Shown here in pieces: positions 54,765 through 63,613 of a DNA stretch of 64,000 nucleotides. The notes under the pieces are model-generated. The model was not told the DNA's origin, made no database searches, and saw only the letters and a program-made list of their open reading frames with translations. The stretch's first letter is position 1, and each line of letters opens with the position of its first letter. The translations under genes were made by a program, and so were the position numbers. The stretch comes from Alphaproteobacteria bacterium (lineage in GTDB: Bacteria > Bacteroidota > Bacteroidia > Bacteroidales > FEN-979): contig SACF01000001.1 in assembly GCA_009928665.1 (NCBI GenBank), positions 212,915 to 276,914 on the forward strand. Direction: 5' to 3'.

Positions 54765-56996
54765 TCAGAGTATCAGCAATCCTGTTTCACGTAATTTTTC
54801 AAATATCCCGCTCTGTAAAAATTCTTCGAAACTATTACCGAACGCTGATTCATATCGCTTTCTGACAGCTGAAACGGTAAGCGGCATCTTATCGGGTAAA
54901 AGATCGGTGATCAGGGCCATGAGCCAATTACCCAAAGATTCTTCCATTTGAATTTCCACCACTGCTGTCAGCATAAGTATCTGGAGGATGGCAATCCGCC
55001 GGTGTTCTCCTTTCCGGTTCTTTGCGCGACATTTTAAACGGGGTTCCGCCTCAATCCAAATCATTCTTGAATCAGGGGAAAATTCGTGCACGGGTGCATT
55101 CCGGATCACATTGCGGATAAAATTATGGTTGACCGTTGTCGGCGGAACAGGAAACCCGAACCATTCCCGGAGCGGGAAGTCAAAGCATAAGCCGTGCATG
55201 TAATTGTAAAGGGATCGCTTCAATCCCTCTCCGAATATTTCGTGGCGACAGCCTTTCCGATCAACGGGAATCAGATCGTTGTTGGCAAAAGTTCCGGGGG
55301 GTGTATCGACTTTTGCGATTCCAAATGCCTCCGGATGAATCCCTACCCGGCTGTGTACGGTCAGGGCAAACTGGTGCCAGTAAGCTGATTGAACAAGCCT
55401 GTTCCGGAACAATTGACGCACGATCTCAAGCGAATCGATGGTTTCCTGCTCGGTTTGTGTTGGGAATCCATACATCAGGTAGGCATGTACCATAATCCCG
55501 GCACGGGAAAAATGGTATGTCACGGTGGCGACCTGCTCAACCGTAACTCCTTTACCAATCATCTTCAGGATCCGTGGCGAAGCTACCTCCAGGCCACCCG
55601 ACACTGCAATACATCCTGATTTTTTCAGCAACCTGCAAAGGTCGTCGGTAAACCGTTTCTCTAAACGGATATTGGTCCACCAAACCACTGTCAAATGCCG
55701 GCGAATGATTTCCAGAGCAATATCTTTTAGCAGCGCGGGGGGAGCCGCTTCATCCACAAAATGAAATCCGCGGCAGCCGGTCTGCCTGATCAGCGCTTCC
55801 ATGCGATCGACAATTTCGACCGGCCTGCAGGGCTCGTATCTTTTGATATAGTCGAGAACCGTATCACAGAAAGCGCATTTGCCCCAGTAACAGCCATGAG
55901 CCAGCATCAGCTTGTTCCAGAATCCGTCGCTCCACAGGCGATGCATCGGATTTGCAACTTCAAGTACCGAAAGATATTGTTTCAAAGGAAGTCCGGAGTA
56001 ATCGGGAACACCCTTATCGCGCATGTTAATATCTGCTTCCTGCGAACCATTTTCAAAAATCACGGTATTGCCCGAACGGATAAAGGTTCGTTGAAGATCG
56101 TGGAGTTCCCGCGAACCATTCAGAAATCCGAGAAGGTGGAGCAGCGGAGACTCGCCATCATCAAGGGTTATGAAGTCAACATAATTAAAAACGCGGGGAT
56201 CGGAAAGAGACCTTAATTCTGTATTTACAAATCCTCCGCCCATCGCGATTTTGACAGAAGGATGGTTTTCTTTGATCCATTTTCCGCAACGGAGCGCACT
56301 ATACAGGTTCCCCGGGAAGGGGATTGAAATGGCCGTTAAACGGGGTTTATAAGTCTCCAGTTTTTTTTCAAGCAACCCGGTCATGATCCGGTCGATGAAG
56401 CCTGGCGGCCGGACCAGGCGATCTTCCAGGGCATCGAATGAGGATGCCGATCTGCCTAAACTTTCAGCGTACCGGCTGAATCCGAAAAAAGGGTCAACAT
56501 GGTCTTTTATAAGATCTGAAATGTCTTCCAGGTAGCAGGTGGCAAGGTGTTTTGCTTTATCCTGCAATCCCAGGCGTCCAAATGATTTTTCGAGATGATC
56601 GAGCTGTGAAAAACGCGGACCTTCCGGGAGAAATTTTCGCGAAGCAATGGCATGGGCCATTTCCGGTGATGAATTCTGAAGAAAATTCATGACGGGATCA
56701 ATGGTACGGAAGTAACATTCGCGAAGCTGTAACATTCTTGTTGCTTCGGATGACAGCTTAATCCCCGGGCGTTCTGCTTCCTTGAAGAGATCCGTTAAAC
56801 CCTTTGCTGAGAATAGTTCCAGGATCACCTCGAGGCCCAGGTCGCACTGGTACGAGACGATATTTCGGGTGTTGAGAAATCCTTTAAGGAAGGGAGTGGC
56901 CGGGTACGGTGTATTGAGCTGTGTAAATGGGGTAGTAAGCAGCAGGACCGGCCCTGACAACTCAGTGTTTGGGATGGGAAGAGATTCTGATTCCAT
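54765..56996 (-). CDS. Radical SAM protein with B12-binding-like N-terminal domain
   Basis: 743 residues. The N-terminal ~1-340 includes a cobalamin-binding-like Rossmann part (AISIPFPGNLYSALRCGKWIK, VKIAMGGGFVNTEL, ITLDDGESPLLHLLGFL) without a DxHxxG motif, so B12 binding is doubtful. The radical SAM core begins with C369-x4-C374-x2-C377 (GCYWGKCAFCD), followed by FHFVDEAAPP and VSGGLEVASPRILKMIGKG. The cysteine spacing is CX4CX2C rather than the usual CX3CX2C. Its start overlaps the upstream gene by 35 bp. Substrate unknown. Confidence 0.84.
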   Translation of the reverse strand: MESESLPIPNTELSGPVLLLTTPFTQLNTPYPATPFLKGFLNTRNIVSYQCDLGLEVILELFSAKGLTDLFKEAERPGIKLSSEATRMLQLRECYFRTIDPVMNFLQNSSPEMAHAIASRKFLPEGPRFSQLDHLEKSFGRLGLQDKAKHLATCYLEDISDLIKDHVDPFFGFSRYAESLGRSASSFDALEDRLVRPPGFIDRIMTGLLEKKLETYKPRLTAISIPFPGNLYSALRCGKWIKENHPSVKIAMGGGFVNTELRSLSDPRVFNYVDFITLDDGESPLLHLLGFLNGSRELHDLQRTFIRSGNTVIFENGSQEADINMRDKGVPDYSGLPLKQYLSVLEVANPMHRLWSDGFWNKLMLAHGCYWGKCAFCDTVLDYIKRYEPCRPVEIVDRMEALIRQTGCRGFHFVDEAAPPALLKDIALEIIRRHLTVVWWTNIRLEKRFTDDLCRLLKKSGCIAVSGGLEVASPRILKMIGKGVTVEQVATVTYHFSRAGIMVHAYLMYGFPTQTEQETIDSLEIVRQLFRNRLVQSAYWHQFALTVHSRVGIHPEAFGIAKVDTPPGTFANNDLIPVDRKGCRHEIFGEGLKRSLYNYMHGLCFDFPLREWFGFPVPPTTVNHNFIRNVIRNAPVHEFSPDSRMIWIEAEPRLKCRAKNRKGEHRRIAILQILMLTAVVEIQMEESLGNWLMALITDLLPDKMPLTVSAVRKRYESAFGNSFEEFLQSGIFEKLRETGLLIL

Positions 56997-58194
56997 CGCT
57001 GTACCGGGCTATAAATGCATCGTGAACACCATTCCGCCGGATCTTGTTCAGATGGGCCTTGGCCTCTTTGAGGGTTTTGAAAGAACCGACTGTATACCGA
57101 TACCATTCATCGGTGAATTCTTTGTATACCGGTTCCTGGAGGTTGAATTTCCGGCGGACCGATTCGGCTGTGTATTCGTTGGTCTGAAAGGCAAAAACCT
57201 GCACCCGGTAGGAGAGTCCCCTCATCATGGGACCTGATTCTTCGTCGAGAAGAAGCGATGAATCGATCGATTCGGCTGACATTCCGAGCGAATCGAATTC
57301 ATTTTCGGGAGCTGCCTGTTTGATCGTGTCGCGTGTGGGGAATCGAAGCGGGGTAATGAGCTCGGGAAGCTTTTTGTATTCGGTTTCCGGTTGTGTTTTT
57401 TCAGCCGGCTTTATAGGTGGTTCCGGTTTTGGTGGCATCGGTCCCATCTGGGGACCCGAATTGGGACTTTTCAGAACCGCGGGATTCTTACGGTTAAAGT
57501 TATACGTCAGGGTGATTTGTGCCAGGGAGTACATATCGTAACGGAATCCACCGACCGTCGCATCCATAAAATCGGAGTTAACGCCTCTGATGGTCCATTC
57601 AATACCCAGGTTTACTTTGTCACCCATGTTTACATAAGCGCCCAGCCCGGCCATCGCCATGGCGGCTATGCTCCATTTTCCGGTAGTAGTGTTTTCGCAG
57701 ATCAGTTCATGGGTGGTCAGATCTTTTTTCTTGGTTCCCCAGGTGGTGACGCCTCCTCCGAGGGTTACATAAACAAAAAATTTGCGGGTGGGTTTATGGC
57801 CGAGTACGAAATTGCTGAAGTTGATGGTGGTATTGAGGTTATATTCAAGGATATTCCCTTCAAAATACTGGTTTCCCGGGTTGTTATCGCGCCGGTAGAC
57901 CCGGTTGGTTCCCGATATTTCGCCGTACATAACTTGTCCGCGGAGGGTAAAAACGTAGCCCAGTTGTTTGGTCAGGGTAAAGGTTCCGGCATACCGCCAT
58001 TCGTTCATATTGCTGCTTACGGGCATAAAATCGTTGACCTTAAGATCGCCGAAAAATATATTGGGACCGCCGCCGACGCCGATCGACCAGTTCCTGAAAA
58101 AGCCACGACCGAGCACGCCCTGTGTTTGCGGGAACGACGGTACGGTTAACAGGGTCAGGAGCAGGATCCCCGAATATTTCAACATTTTGGTCAT
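56962..58194 (-). CDS. Outer membrane beta-barrel fused to a C-terminal SPOR domain
   Basis: 410 residues. Signal peptide at ~1-22. Residues ~30-235 are an OMP_b-brl-type barrel (NWSIGVGGGPNIFFGDLK, VFTLRGQVMYGEISG, FVYVTLGGGVTTWG, MYSLAQITLTYNFN). A Pro-rich linker (~245-275, MPPKPEPPIKPAEK) leads to a SPOR domain at ~330-400 (SYRVQVFAFQTNEYTAESVRRKF, WYRYTVGSFKTLKEAKAHLNKIR). SPOR domains bind denuded glycan strands at division sites. It may tether the outer membrane to septal peptidoglycan. It overlaps the radical SAM start by 35 bp. Confidence 0.86.
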   Translation of the reverse strand: MTKMLKYSGILLLTLLTVPSFPQTQGVLGRGFFRNWSIGVGGGPNIFFGDLKVNDFMPVSSNMNEWRYAGTFTLTKQLGYVFTLRGQVMYGEISGTNRVYRRDNNPGNQYFEGNILEYNLNTTINFSNFVLGHKPTRKFFVYVTLGGGVTTWGTKKKDLTTHELICENTTTGKWSIAAMAMAGLGAYVNMGDKVNLGIEWTIRGVNSDFMDATVGGFRYDMYSLAQITLTYNFNRKNPAVLKSPNSGPQMGPMPPKPEPPIKPAEKTQPETEYKKLPELITPLRFPTRDTIKQAAPENEFDSLGMSAESIDSSLLLDEESGPMMRGLSYRVQVFAFQTNEYTAESVRRKFNLQEPVYKEFTDEWYRYTVGSFKTLKEAKAHLNKIRRNGVHDAFIARYSDGIRISSHPKH

Positions 58195-58333
58195 ACCAAG
58201 GGTACTTATCTGATAAAATGAATTCCTTTTTCCTTATACACCATTCAGATAAAAAAGGTTACAACCGACGGTTGCAAAGATACGGCGGATCAATTATGAA
58301 ATAAAGTGCTGATAAAAAGTTTATTAAGAAATC

Positions 58334-58363
58334 TTTGATTTTTATATAAAATGATTAATTTTG
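58334..58363 (+). promoter_or_regulatory. Promoter (-33/-7) of tRNA-Asn
   Basis: TTTG at 58334-58337 and TAATTTTG at 58356-58363, spacing 18 bp. Both elements fit the Bacteroidota consensus, and the -7 element is 11 bp before the tRNA 5' end. Confidence 0.75.
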
Positions 58364-58374
58364 CACACCCAAAT

Positions 58375-58448
58375 TCCTCCTTAGCTCAGTTGGTTAGAGC
58401 ATCTGACTGTTAATCAGAGGGTCGCTGGTTCAAGTCCAGCAGGGGGAG
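58375..58448 (+). tRNA. tRNA-Asn (anticodon GTT)
   Basis: Full cloverleaf on the plus strand. Acceptor TCCTCCT / AGGGGGA (one T-G pair), D arm with AGCTCAGTTGGTTAGAGC, anticodon stem around loop CTGTTAA giving anticodon GTT, and T arm CTGGTTCAAGTCCAG. Discriminator G, as expected for tRNA-Asn; CCA not encoded. The accessory region begins just past it, so its 3' end is a candidate integration site. Confidence 0.95.
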
Positions 58449-58458
58449 CAGGAAAATC

Positions 58459-58494
58459 AACCACTTACAAATCCAAAAGTAAGTGGTTTTTTTT
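58459..58494 (+). terminator. Rho-independent terminator after tRNA-Asn
   Basis: Perfect 10-bp stem AACCACTTAC (58459-58468) / GTAAGTGGTT (58479-58488), loop of 10, followed by six T (58489-58494). Strong terminator, 10 bp past the tRNA. Confidence 0.88.
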
Positions 58495-60021
58495 ATTGGA
58501 TACACGATCGGAAACACATGTTGGTTTCATGATGTCCTCTTTTCCCCTGAATTGACGAGGTGTTTTCGTTGGATAAGATCAGATATTAGGTTCAAAATAG
58601 TAGTTATTAAACCACTACCCATTATCGAATCAGTCAACCCAGAACCACCATTAAAGAAAGAAATTTCAAGGAAGAAATCTTCTCGAAAATCATCATACAA
58701 GAGAAAAGGAGTAGTGTTAAAGAACCTAAGTAAAGCACTTCCGAAGAAAGATTTTCAAGATAGTTTCCCAAATGTAGAATCTCAAAACACTGGTAAATAA
58801 TAAGATTAACAAAGTAGGATGTATGAGAAAGGGAGACACGGTTCCCCCTTTTGATTTTTTGAAATGGTAGCCAATAAGTGATGGTTTACTTTGTCAACGC
58901 ATTGATAAACTTCACTGTGAAATTTTAATACACGGTCACTTCCGTATGATGGGAGATTGGAGGCAATTTCACTGTGAGATTGTTTTGAGGAAGAATTGTA
59001 ATGGGGGTCCCCGCAGGGGAGTGAAGTGCTCCCGAAAGATCATCCGGCCGGTTTTGCAGTGAGGGCACAAATCGGGATCGAACTTCAGATAATCGCGGCA
59101 AATATCTTTCCATGGTTTACGGTTTTTCTTGGGGAGGCAAGAAAGACTGGTGGAAATTTTCCACCACTGAAGACTTCTTCCACATTTCCGGTTGTTCACC
59201 GGTAGACTTTAATCAATTTTGGTTGAAGTCGGAGAGATTCAATTCATGTAAGGAATGGAACCTCCATCTGAAATTCAATACTTTACAGATTTTCCGATCA
59301 AACATCAGTCAAAAAGCTGATCAATAGATACTCCTCCAAAATCCGTTATAGTTGATATTCAACACAAAAGAAAATAACATTCCATTTGTGGTTTTTTCAT
59401 AACATTTAAGATTATAAGTATTAAGTGCTAACTTTGTTAAGAAAGTTATTATATGATTGTTCTCAGTAAAAAGTGCCGGAATATTTTGAGATCATGTAGA
59501 TATGATTTATGTTTGTGATGTAATCCTTCTGTAATGGTCTTTCCTTTATCAATAATTTCTGGAATCAGGCTCCGGTCAATGGTTCAGGTACTCAGGTGTG
59601 ATTATTTCTTGTTTTCTTTTAATAAGACAACCTCCTCATACCAGGGCTTTATTCCTTCATTTTCCGGGATTGCAACCTATTTTTCTTCAATAACACCACC
59701 AAAAGGGGTCAAAACACCCCGAGCTAAGGTTAAAATAACAACAATTGGGATTATAAACTGTTACCTGCAAAACTATAAAAGACGATAGTGCAACTAAAAT
59801 GAGAATTGACAAATAAAAACAGTGAATCATAAACAAATCATTGGAGTTATTGGGTTCTACTCTTTTGGCTTGACAATCAATTAATAAGAACCCATGAACG
59901 CTTAAATCGAAATATTATGAATACAAGCTAATTCAGAACAAAAAGCAAGTATTAAAGGAATTAAAGGGGCAAGCTGAAAACCTTACTATTAAACAGAGTA
60001 GGCAAATAAAAATCAAATATT
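58495..60021. other. AT-rich accessory region without confident genes
   Basis: About 1.5 kb between tRNA-Asn and the SPFH cassette. Open frames here are short and lack recognisable domains apart from the transposase-like remnant at 58969-59199. Small repeats are present: a 10-bp direct repeat TTCACTGTGA at 58911-58920 and 58968-58977, and a 17-bp palindrome GGTGGAAATTTTCCACC at 59149-59165. I see no RNA gene and no TAnnTTTG element directly upstream of the cassette. Confidence 0.5.
58969..59199 (-). pseudogene. Possible transposase remnant (IS91-like C-terminus)
   Basis: The minus strand encodes ~76 residues ending with CLPKKNRKPWKDICRDYL, FDPDLCPHCKTGRMIF and a Pro/Gly-rich tail. The FDPxxCPxCxxGxM arrangement near the C-terminus resembles the terminal zinc-knuckle region of IS91-family (Y2) transposases. 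The N-terminal catalytic part is missing and the frame opens just after a stop codon, so it would be a decayed fragment. Could also be a coincidental zinc-knuckle ORF. Confidence 0.35.
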
Positions 60022-60708
60022 ATGGTAGTATTTATAATTATTATTGTCTTAATCGGAGTCGGAGTTTATTTTTACAAAAGCAGCTCAATGTCTGACCCTT
60101 CAGAAGTACAAAATCGTTACAAGAATCGTAATGACGAGCAGAAAAAAGTCATTCGTTATTTTGCGGTTGATGGTTGTTTATCAAAAACAATATCTGATGA
60201 TCAATATAACGAAATAGTAAAGTCAACCATTTCCAAACAAGATTTTAAAAAGAAAGCACTAGAAAAAATTGGATTAGACGAATCTGAATTAAAAGAAATC
60301 GAACCCGTTCATTTTGAAGGTTGGGCTTATGGTAATAACATAAGCTATGCTAAGAGAGGTAAAGATGGGAAGTGGAGAAGTTCTGCCTATCAAGTGTCAT
60401 GGTTATTTTTCTCTTCTACTCAAGTGTATTTGTATCAGAATACAATTCATTTTGATAAAGATGACAAAAAAGTCTCAACGGAGGAGTACTTCTATAAAGA
60501 TATAACTAACTTCTCTACAAGTACCGACACAGTAGAAACACCATATTGGGATGCTAAACAAAAGAAATCATTATTGGAAAATATTGATTCAAATCGTTTT
60601 GCGTTAACTGTTCCTGGTGATAAATTCTATTGTTCTCTTGAACTGAACGACTATACAGAACGTGCAATTCAGGCAATGAAAGCAAAATTGCGTGAAAAAA
60701 AATCGTAA
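60022..60708 (+). CDS. Membrane-anchored protein of unknown family (cassette gene 1)
   Basis: 228 residues. N-terminal TM helix at ~2-20 (VVFIIIIVLIGVGVYFY), then a soluble domain of ~200 residues with SDPSEVQNRYKNRND, VHFEGWAYGNNISYAKRGKDGKWRSSAYQVSWLFFSSTQVYLY and DVETPYWDAKQKKS-type segments. The aromatic-rich beta part looks like a small PH-like or lipid-facing fold, but I do not recognise the family. First gene of a tightly spaced five-gene cassette; 7 bp before the next ATG. Confidence 0.72.
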   Translation: MVVFIIIIVLIGVGVYFYKSSSMSDPSEVQNRYKNRNDEQKKVIRYFAVDGCLSKTISDDQYNEIVKSTISKQDFKKKALEKIGLDESELKEIEPVHFEGWAYGNNISYAKRGKDGKWRSSAYQVSWLFFSSTQVYLYQNTIHFDKDDKKVSTEEYFYKDITNFSTSTDTVETPYWDAKQKKSLLENIDSNRFALTVPGDKFYCSLELNDYTERAIQAMKAKLREKKS

Positions 60709-60715
60709 TGATATA

Positions 60716-61153
60716 ATGGAAAAACCTCAAAACAGATACGAGCAGGAAGCATTAATAAATTATTGCATTAACAGAGAAGTAAAAAGGCCAAAAACAAATA
60801 TTATTACTGCAATGAAATACCTGATTGTTTTGGAGTTGGCAACGCTGTTAATTGCTTATCTTTTTGCCAGATTGCTCGTATTTGTTGGTTTTAGTTCCCC
60901 TTTCATTTTATTACATTTTTTCGTTAGCGTTTTATTGCTGATGTTTTTTTTAAAAAGATTCTCCATTCTCTTTATAGAACTTTATCAGCATTATGCCTCA
61001 GAAGAAAAAAGAAGAAGATGTACATTAGAACCAAGTTGTTCTGAATATTCTATTATAGTATTAAAGAAGTATGGCATGTTTAAAGCCATTAAAAAAATTT
61101 ATATTCGCTTATTTATCACATGTAATGGTATTTACTGCATTGATAATCCATAA
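60716..61153 (+). CDS. Membrane protein with C-terminal YidD-like domain (cassette gene 2)
   Basis: 145 residues from the ATG at 60716 (a GTG at 60692 would overlap the previous gene). Two TM helices lie at ~33-53 and ~59-78. The C-terminal ~55 residues match YidD (membrane protein insertion efficiency factor): RRRCTLEPSCSEYSIIVLKKYG and RLFITCNGIYCIDNP correspond to the YidD CxxxPTCSEY and RxxxCxPxxxxGxDPVP blocks. Ordinary YidD is ~70-110 residues without N-terminal TM helices, so this is a fused variant. Function in the cassette unknown. Confidence 0.75.
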   Translation: MEKPQNRYEQEALINYCINREVKRPKTNIITAMKYLIVLELATLLIAYLFARLLVFVGFSSPFILLHFFVSVLLLMFFLKRFSILFIELYQHYASEEKRRRCTLEPSCSEYSIIVLKKYGMFKAIKKIYIRLFITCNGIYCIDNP

Positions 61154-61173
61154 AGTTAATAAATCAAATAATC

Positions 61174-62256
61174 ATGGGACTTTTCAACAATAAGAATCCA
61201 AACGAAACCGAATTTACAGGCGGTAAAAAACATTGGGCAGATGTAATAAAAAACACAGGAGACGGTGAACTTTTAATATGGCGACAGCCAGAGGAAGATT
61301 TTAATACAAACTCTACTCTTATTGTTATGCCGGGCGAGGAAGCCATTTTTATAAAAGGTGGTACTGTTGAACAAACATTTGAGAATGGCACTTATAAACT
61401 CTCAACAGAAAATTATCCTTTTATCAGCCGTTTGCGAAATGTTTTTACTGGTGGAATCAGTACCTTTAATTGTGTTGTGTACTTTGTTCGTAAAGCCCAC
61501 TCCGAAGAAATTTTGTGGGGTACTGATTCACCCATCCAGGTGCGTGACAAATTGTTAGGAATTGCAACTAAACTAAAAGCAAGGGGAGCATACAAAGTAC
61601 AGATTGAAAACCCTGTTAAATTCCTTGAAAAACTGATAGGTAATAATGTACCTTTTCAATTTCAGGAAGAACTTAGCAAGTATTTCATCAACGAATTTCA
61701 GAGCAAAATCAAATCAAATATTACAAGAGCTGCAAACGAATCAACGCAGGAACTTTTGGGAATTGAAGCCCGTTTAGACGAATTTGCTGATGCAATAAGT
61801 CCTTTCATGCAGGAAACGCTTAGTGACTATGGATTAAAATTGGTTAAGTTCTCCATTGCAGCAATCGATATTGATGACGATGAAATCAGAAGGCGTTATG
61901 ATGAAATTGGCATGGATGCCATTGCAAAAATGAGAAACGCGCAAGCAGACAAATCTGTTATGGGAATTTTAGGAGATGATTGGGCAAAGCAACAACAGGT
62001 TGACATACTTAAAAGTCTTGCAGATAACGAGGGTGGTGGCGTTGCCACAGCAGGAGCAGGTTTAGGCATGGGTTTGGCTGCCGGAGGTGTATTTGGCAGT
62101 ATGGCTCAACAAACTTTTAATCCTTCGCAAAATCAACAACCTGCCAATGTCAGCCCAGTGGAAAAAATCAAACAGCTTAAAGAAATGCTTGATATAGGGG
62201 CAATAACACAAGATGAATTTGATGCCAAGAAAAAAGAAATTTTAAGTAAAATGTAA
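61174..62256 (+). CDS. SPFH/Band 7 protein with C-terminal SHOCT domain, YdjI-like (cassette gene 3)
   Basis: 360 residues. N-terminal region (WADVIKNTGDGELLIWRQP, LIVMPGEEAIFIKGG, GTYKLSTENYPFI) and the SPFH core (~50-245, FNCVVYFVRKAHSEEILWGTDSPIQVRD, YKVQIENPVKFLEKLIG) match the YdjI type rather than flotillin or HflK; no TM helix. A Gly/Ala-rich linker (~285-310) precedes a SHOCT domain (VEKIKQLKEMLDIGAITQDEFDAKKKEIL). In Bacillus subtilis, YdjI works with membrane proteins YdjGH and recruits PspA under envelope stress. A similar role here is inference. Confidence 0.87.
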   Translation: MGLFNNKNPNETEFTGGKKHWADVIKNTGDGELLIWRQPEEDFNTNSTLIVMPGEEAIFIKGGTVEQTFENGTYKLSTENYPFISRLRNVFTGGISTFNCVVYFVRKAHSEEILWGTDSPIQVRDKLLGIATKLKARGAYKVQIENPVKFLEKLIGNNVPFQFQEELSKYFINEFQSKIKSNITRAANESTQELLGIEARLDEFADAISPFMQETLSDYGLKLVKFSIAAIDIDDDEIRRRYDEIGMDAIAKMRNAQADKSVMGILGDDWAKQQQVDILKSLADNEGGGVATAGAGLGMGLAAGGVFGSMAQQTFNPSQNQQPANVSPVEKIKQLKEMLDIGAITQDEFDAKKKEILSKM

Positions 62257-62271
62257 GAAAAGGAGACTGCC

Positions 62272-62952
62272 ATGAACAAAACTAAAATTTTCTGGTACTT
62301 ATTAGATTCAATCTTTGTGGTTGTATTTAATATTTATTTCTTTCTGCTTAAAGGGTCTGACCAACCAACCTCTGTATGGATATCTTATGCATCAATACAC
62401 CTTGCCTATTTAATGCTTCTGCTAACGCCATTGTTTGTCAGGAAAGGCAGTAGTTCTGCCGACTATGGTCGCCCTTTGTTTGTAATAACAACCGGTTACT
62501 TTTTTTTAGCTCTTGTAGCAGGGGTCGTTTTTATAATACTCTCACCCGAATCTTATACCGTTGCATTATTAGTTCAAATTACCATTGCTGCAATTTTTGC
62601 AATTTTATTACTGACTAATTTGATCGCCAATGAACATACGGCCGACAATATCGAAAGACATGAAGAAGAATTAAAATACGTGAAAGAATCTTCTTCAAAA
62701 CTCAATGCTTTATTGAATAACATTTCAGATAATACAACTAGGAAAAAAGTTGAAAAGGCTTATGATTTAATTCATAGCAGTCAGGTTAAATCTTCTTATA
62801 ATGTAAAATCAATCGAACAAGATGTAATGAGTGAAATTGATAATCTTGAAAAAACATTGCAAAAAAACAACTTTGACAACATTCAAATGATAATTGATAA
62901 AATTTGCAATCTGGCTAATGAAAGGAACAGGCAATTAAAACTTATGAACTAA
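62272..62952 (+). CDS. Four-TM protein with cytoplasmic coiled coil (cassette gene 4)
   Basis: 226 residues. TM helices at ~7-26, ~35-56, ~66-89 and ~96-119, then a helical, charged C-terminus (~122-226) with heptad-like stretches (HEEELKYVKESSSKLNALLNN, IEQDVMSEIDNLEKTL). No known domain is recognised. Position between the SPFH protein and the zinc ribbon-TPR protein suggests a membrane receptor for one of them. Spacing 15 and 16 bp to its neighbours. Confidence 0.74.
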   Translation: MNKTKIFWYLLDSIFVVVFNIYFFLLKGSDQPTSVWISYASIHLAYLMLLLTPLFVRKGSSSADYGRPLFVITTGYFFLALVAGVVFIILSPESYTVALLVQITIAAIFAILLLTNLIANEHTADNIERHEEELKYVKESSSKLNALLNNISDNTTRKKVEKAYDLIHSSQVKSSYNVKSIEQDVMSEIDNLEKTLQKNNFDNIQMIIDKICNLANERNRQLKLMN

Positions 62953-62968
62953 AAACTGAACGGTAAAT

Positions 62969-63562
62969 ATGGCTCAACAAATAGTAGAATTAACTTGTCC
63001 CGGCTGTGGAGACCGGGTTACAACAGGACAAACTGAATGTAAATTTTGTCATAAACCGATAGTAATATCGACTTTTAATAGCGTGTATTCAATGCCAATG
63101 CCAGAGGTGAATAAATACGCGAACGAATATCGCAAAGCACTTTCTGAAAATCCCGACAATAAAGACTTGAACACTTCAATAGCAATGTGTTACCTGAAGT
63201 TAAAATTATATGACAAAGCTATTTTGGCTTTTGAAAAAGCAATTGAAGATAACTTTGACAATTCTGAGACTTTTTTTTACGCAGCAATTTGTTTATTAAA
63301 AGGCAACAAGGCATTTTTGACACAACGCCCGGCCATTGACAGAATTGAAGAATATATCAATGCCGCTTTGATGATTGAACCTAAAGGAATATACTATTAT
63401 TTCTGGTCTTATATCAAATATGACTATTTCAATCGGAAATTTTTCAATACAAAACCGACATATCAGGAAGCCTTACAAATGGCAATTGACAACGGAGTTT
63501 CAGAGTTTGACAAAGAACAACTTTTTTCAATTTTAGGTGTGCTGAAACCTGACTGCATTTAA
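62969..63562 (+). CDS. Zinc ribbon plus TPR protein (cassette gene 5)
   Basis: 197 residues. N-terminal zinc ribbon with CPGCGD (11-16) and CKFCHK (27-32), four cysteines in CxxC-x12-CxxC order. TPR-like helices follow (YANEYRKALSENPDNKDLNTSIAMCYLKLKLYDKAILAFEKAIED), about 2-3 units. No TM helix. A zinc ribbon next to a YdjI-like SPFH protein recalls the YdjG-YdjI pairing in Bacillus, though YdjG is membrane-bound and this protein is not. Last gene of the cassette. Confidence 0.8.
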   Translation: MAQQIVELTCPGCGDRVTTGQTECKFCHKPIVISTFNSVYSMPMPEVNKYANEYRKALSENPDNKDLNTSIAMCYLKLKLYDKAILAFEKAIEDNFDNSETFFYAAICLLKGNKAFLTQRPAIDRIEEYINAALMIEPKGIYYYFWSYIKYDYFNRKFFNTKPTYQEALQMAIDNGVSEFDKEQLFSILGVLKPDCI

Positions 63563-63613
63563 AAATCAACTTAAAAATAATGAAAATGAAAGAAGCCAGC
63601 AGGTAATAAATAA

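Noticed and set aside
58483..58800. Basic 105-residue frame after tRNA-Asn
   Set aside because: It starts inside the tRNA terminator and has no recognisable domain; Lys/Ser-rich content is common in AT-rich non-coding DNA.
59534..59788. 84-residue plus-strand frame before the cassette
   Set aside because: No domain, signal or start context; most likely random in AT-rich DNA.
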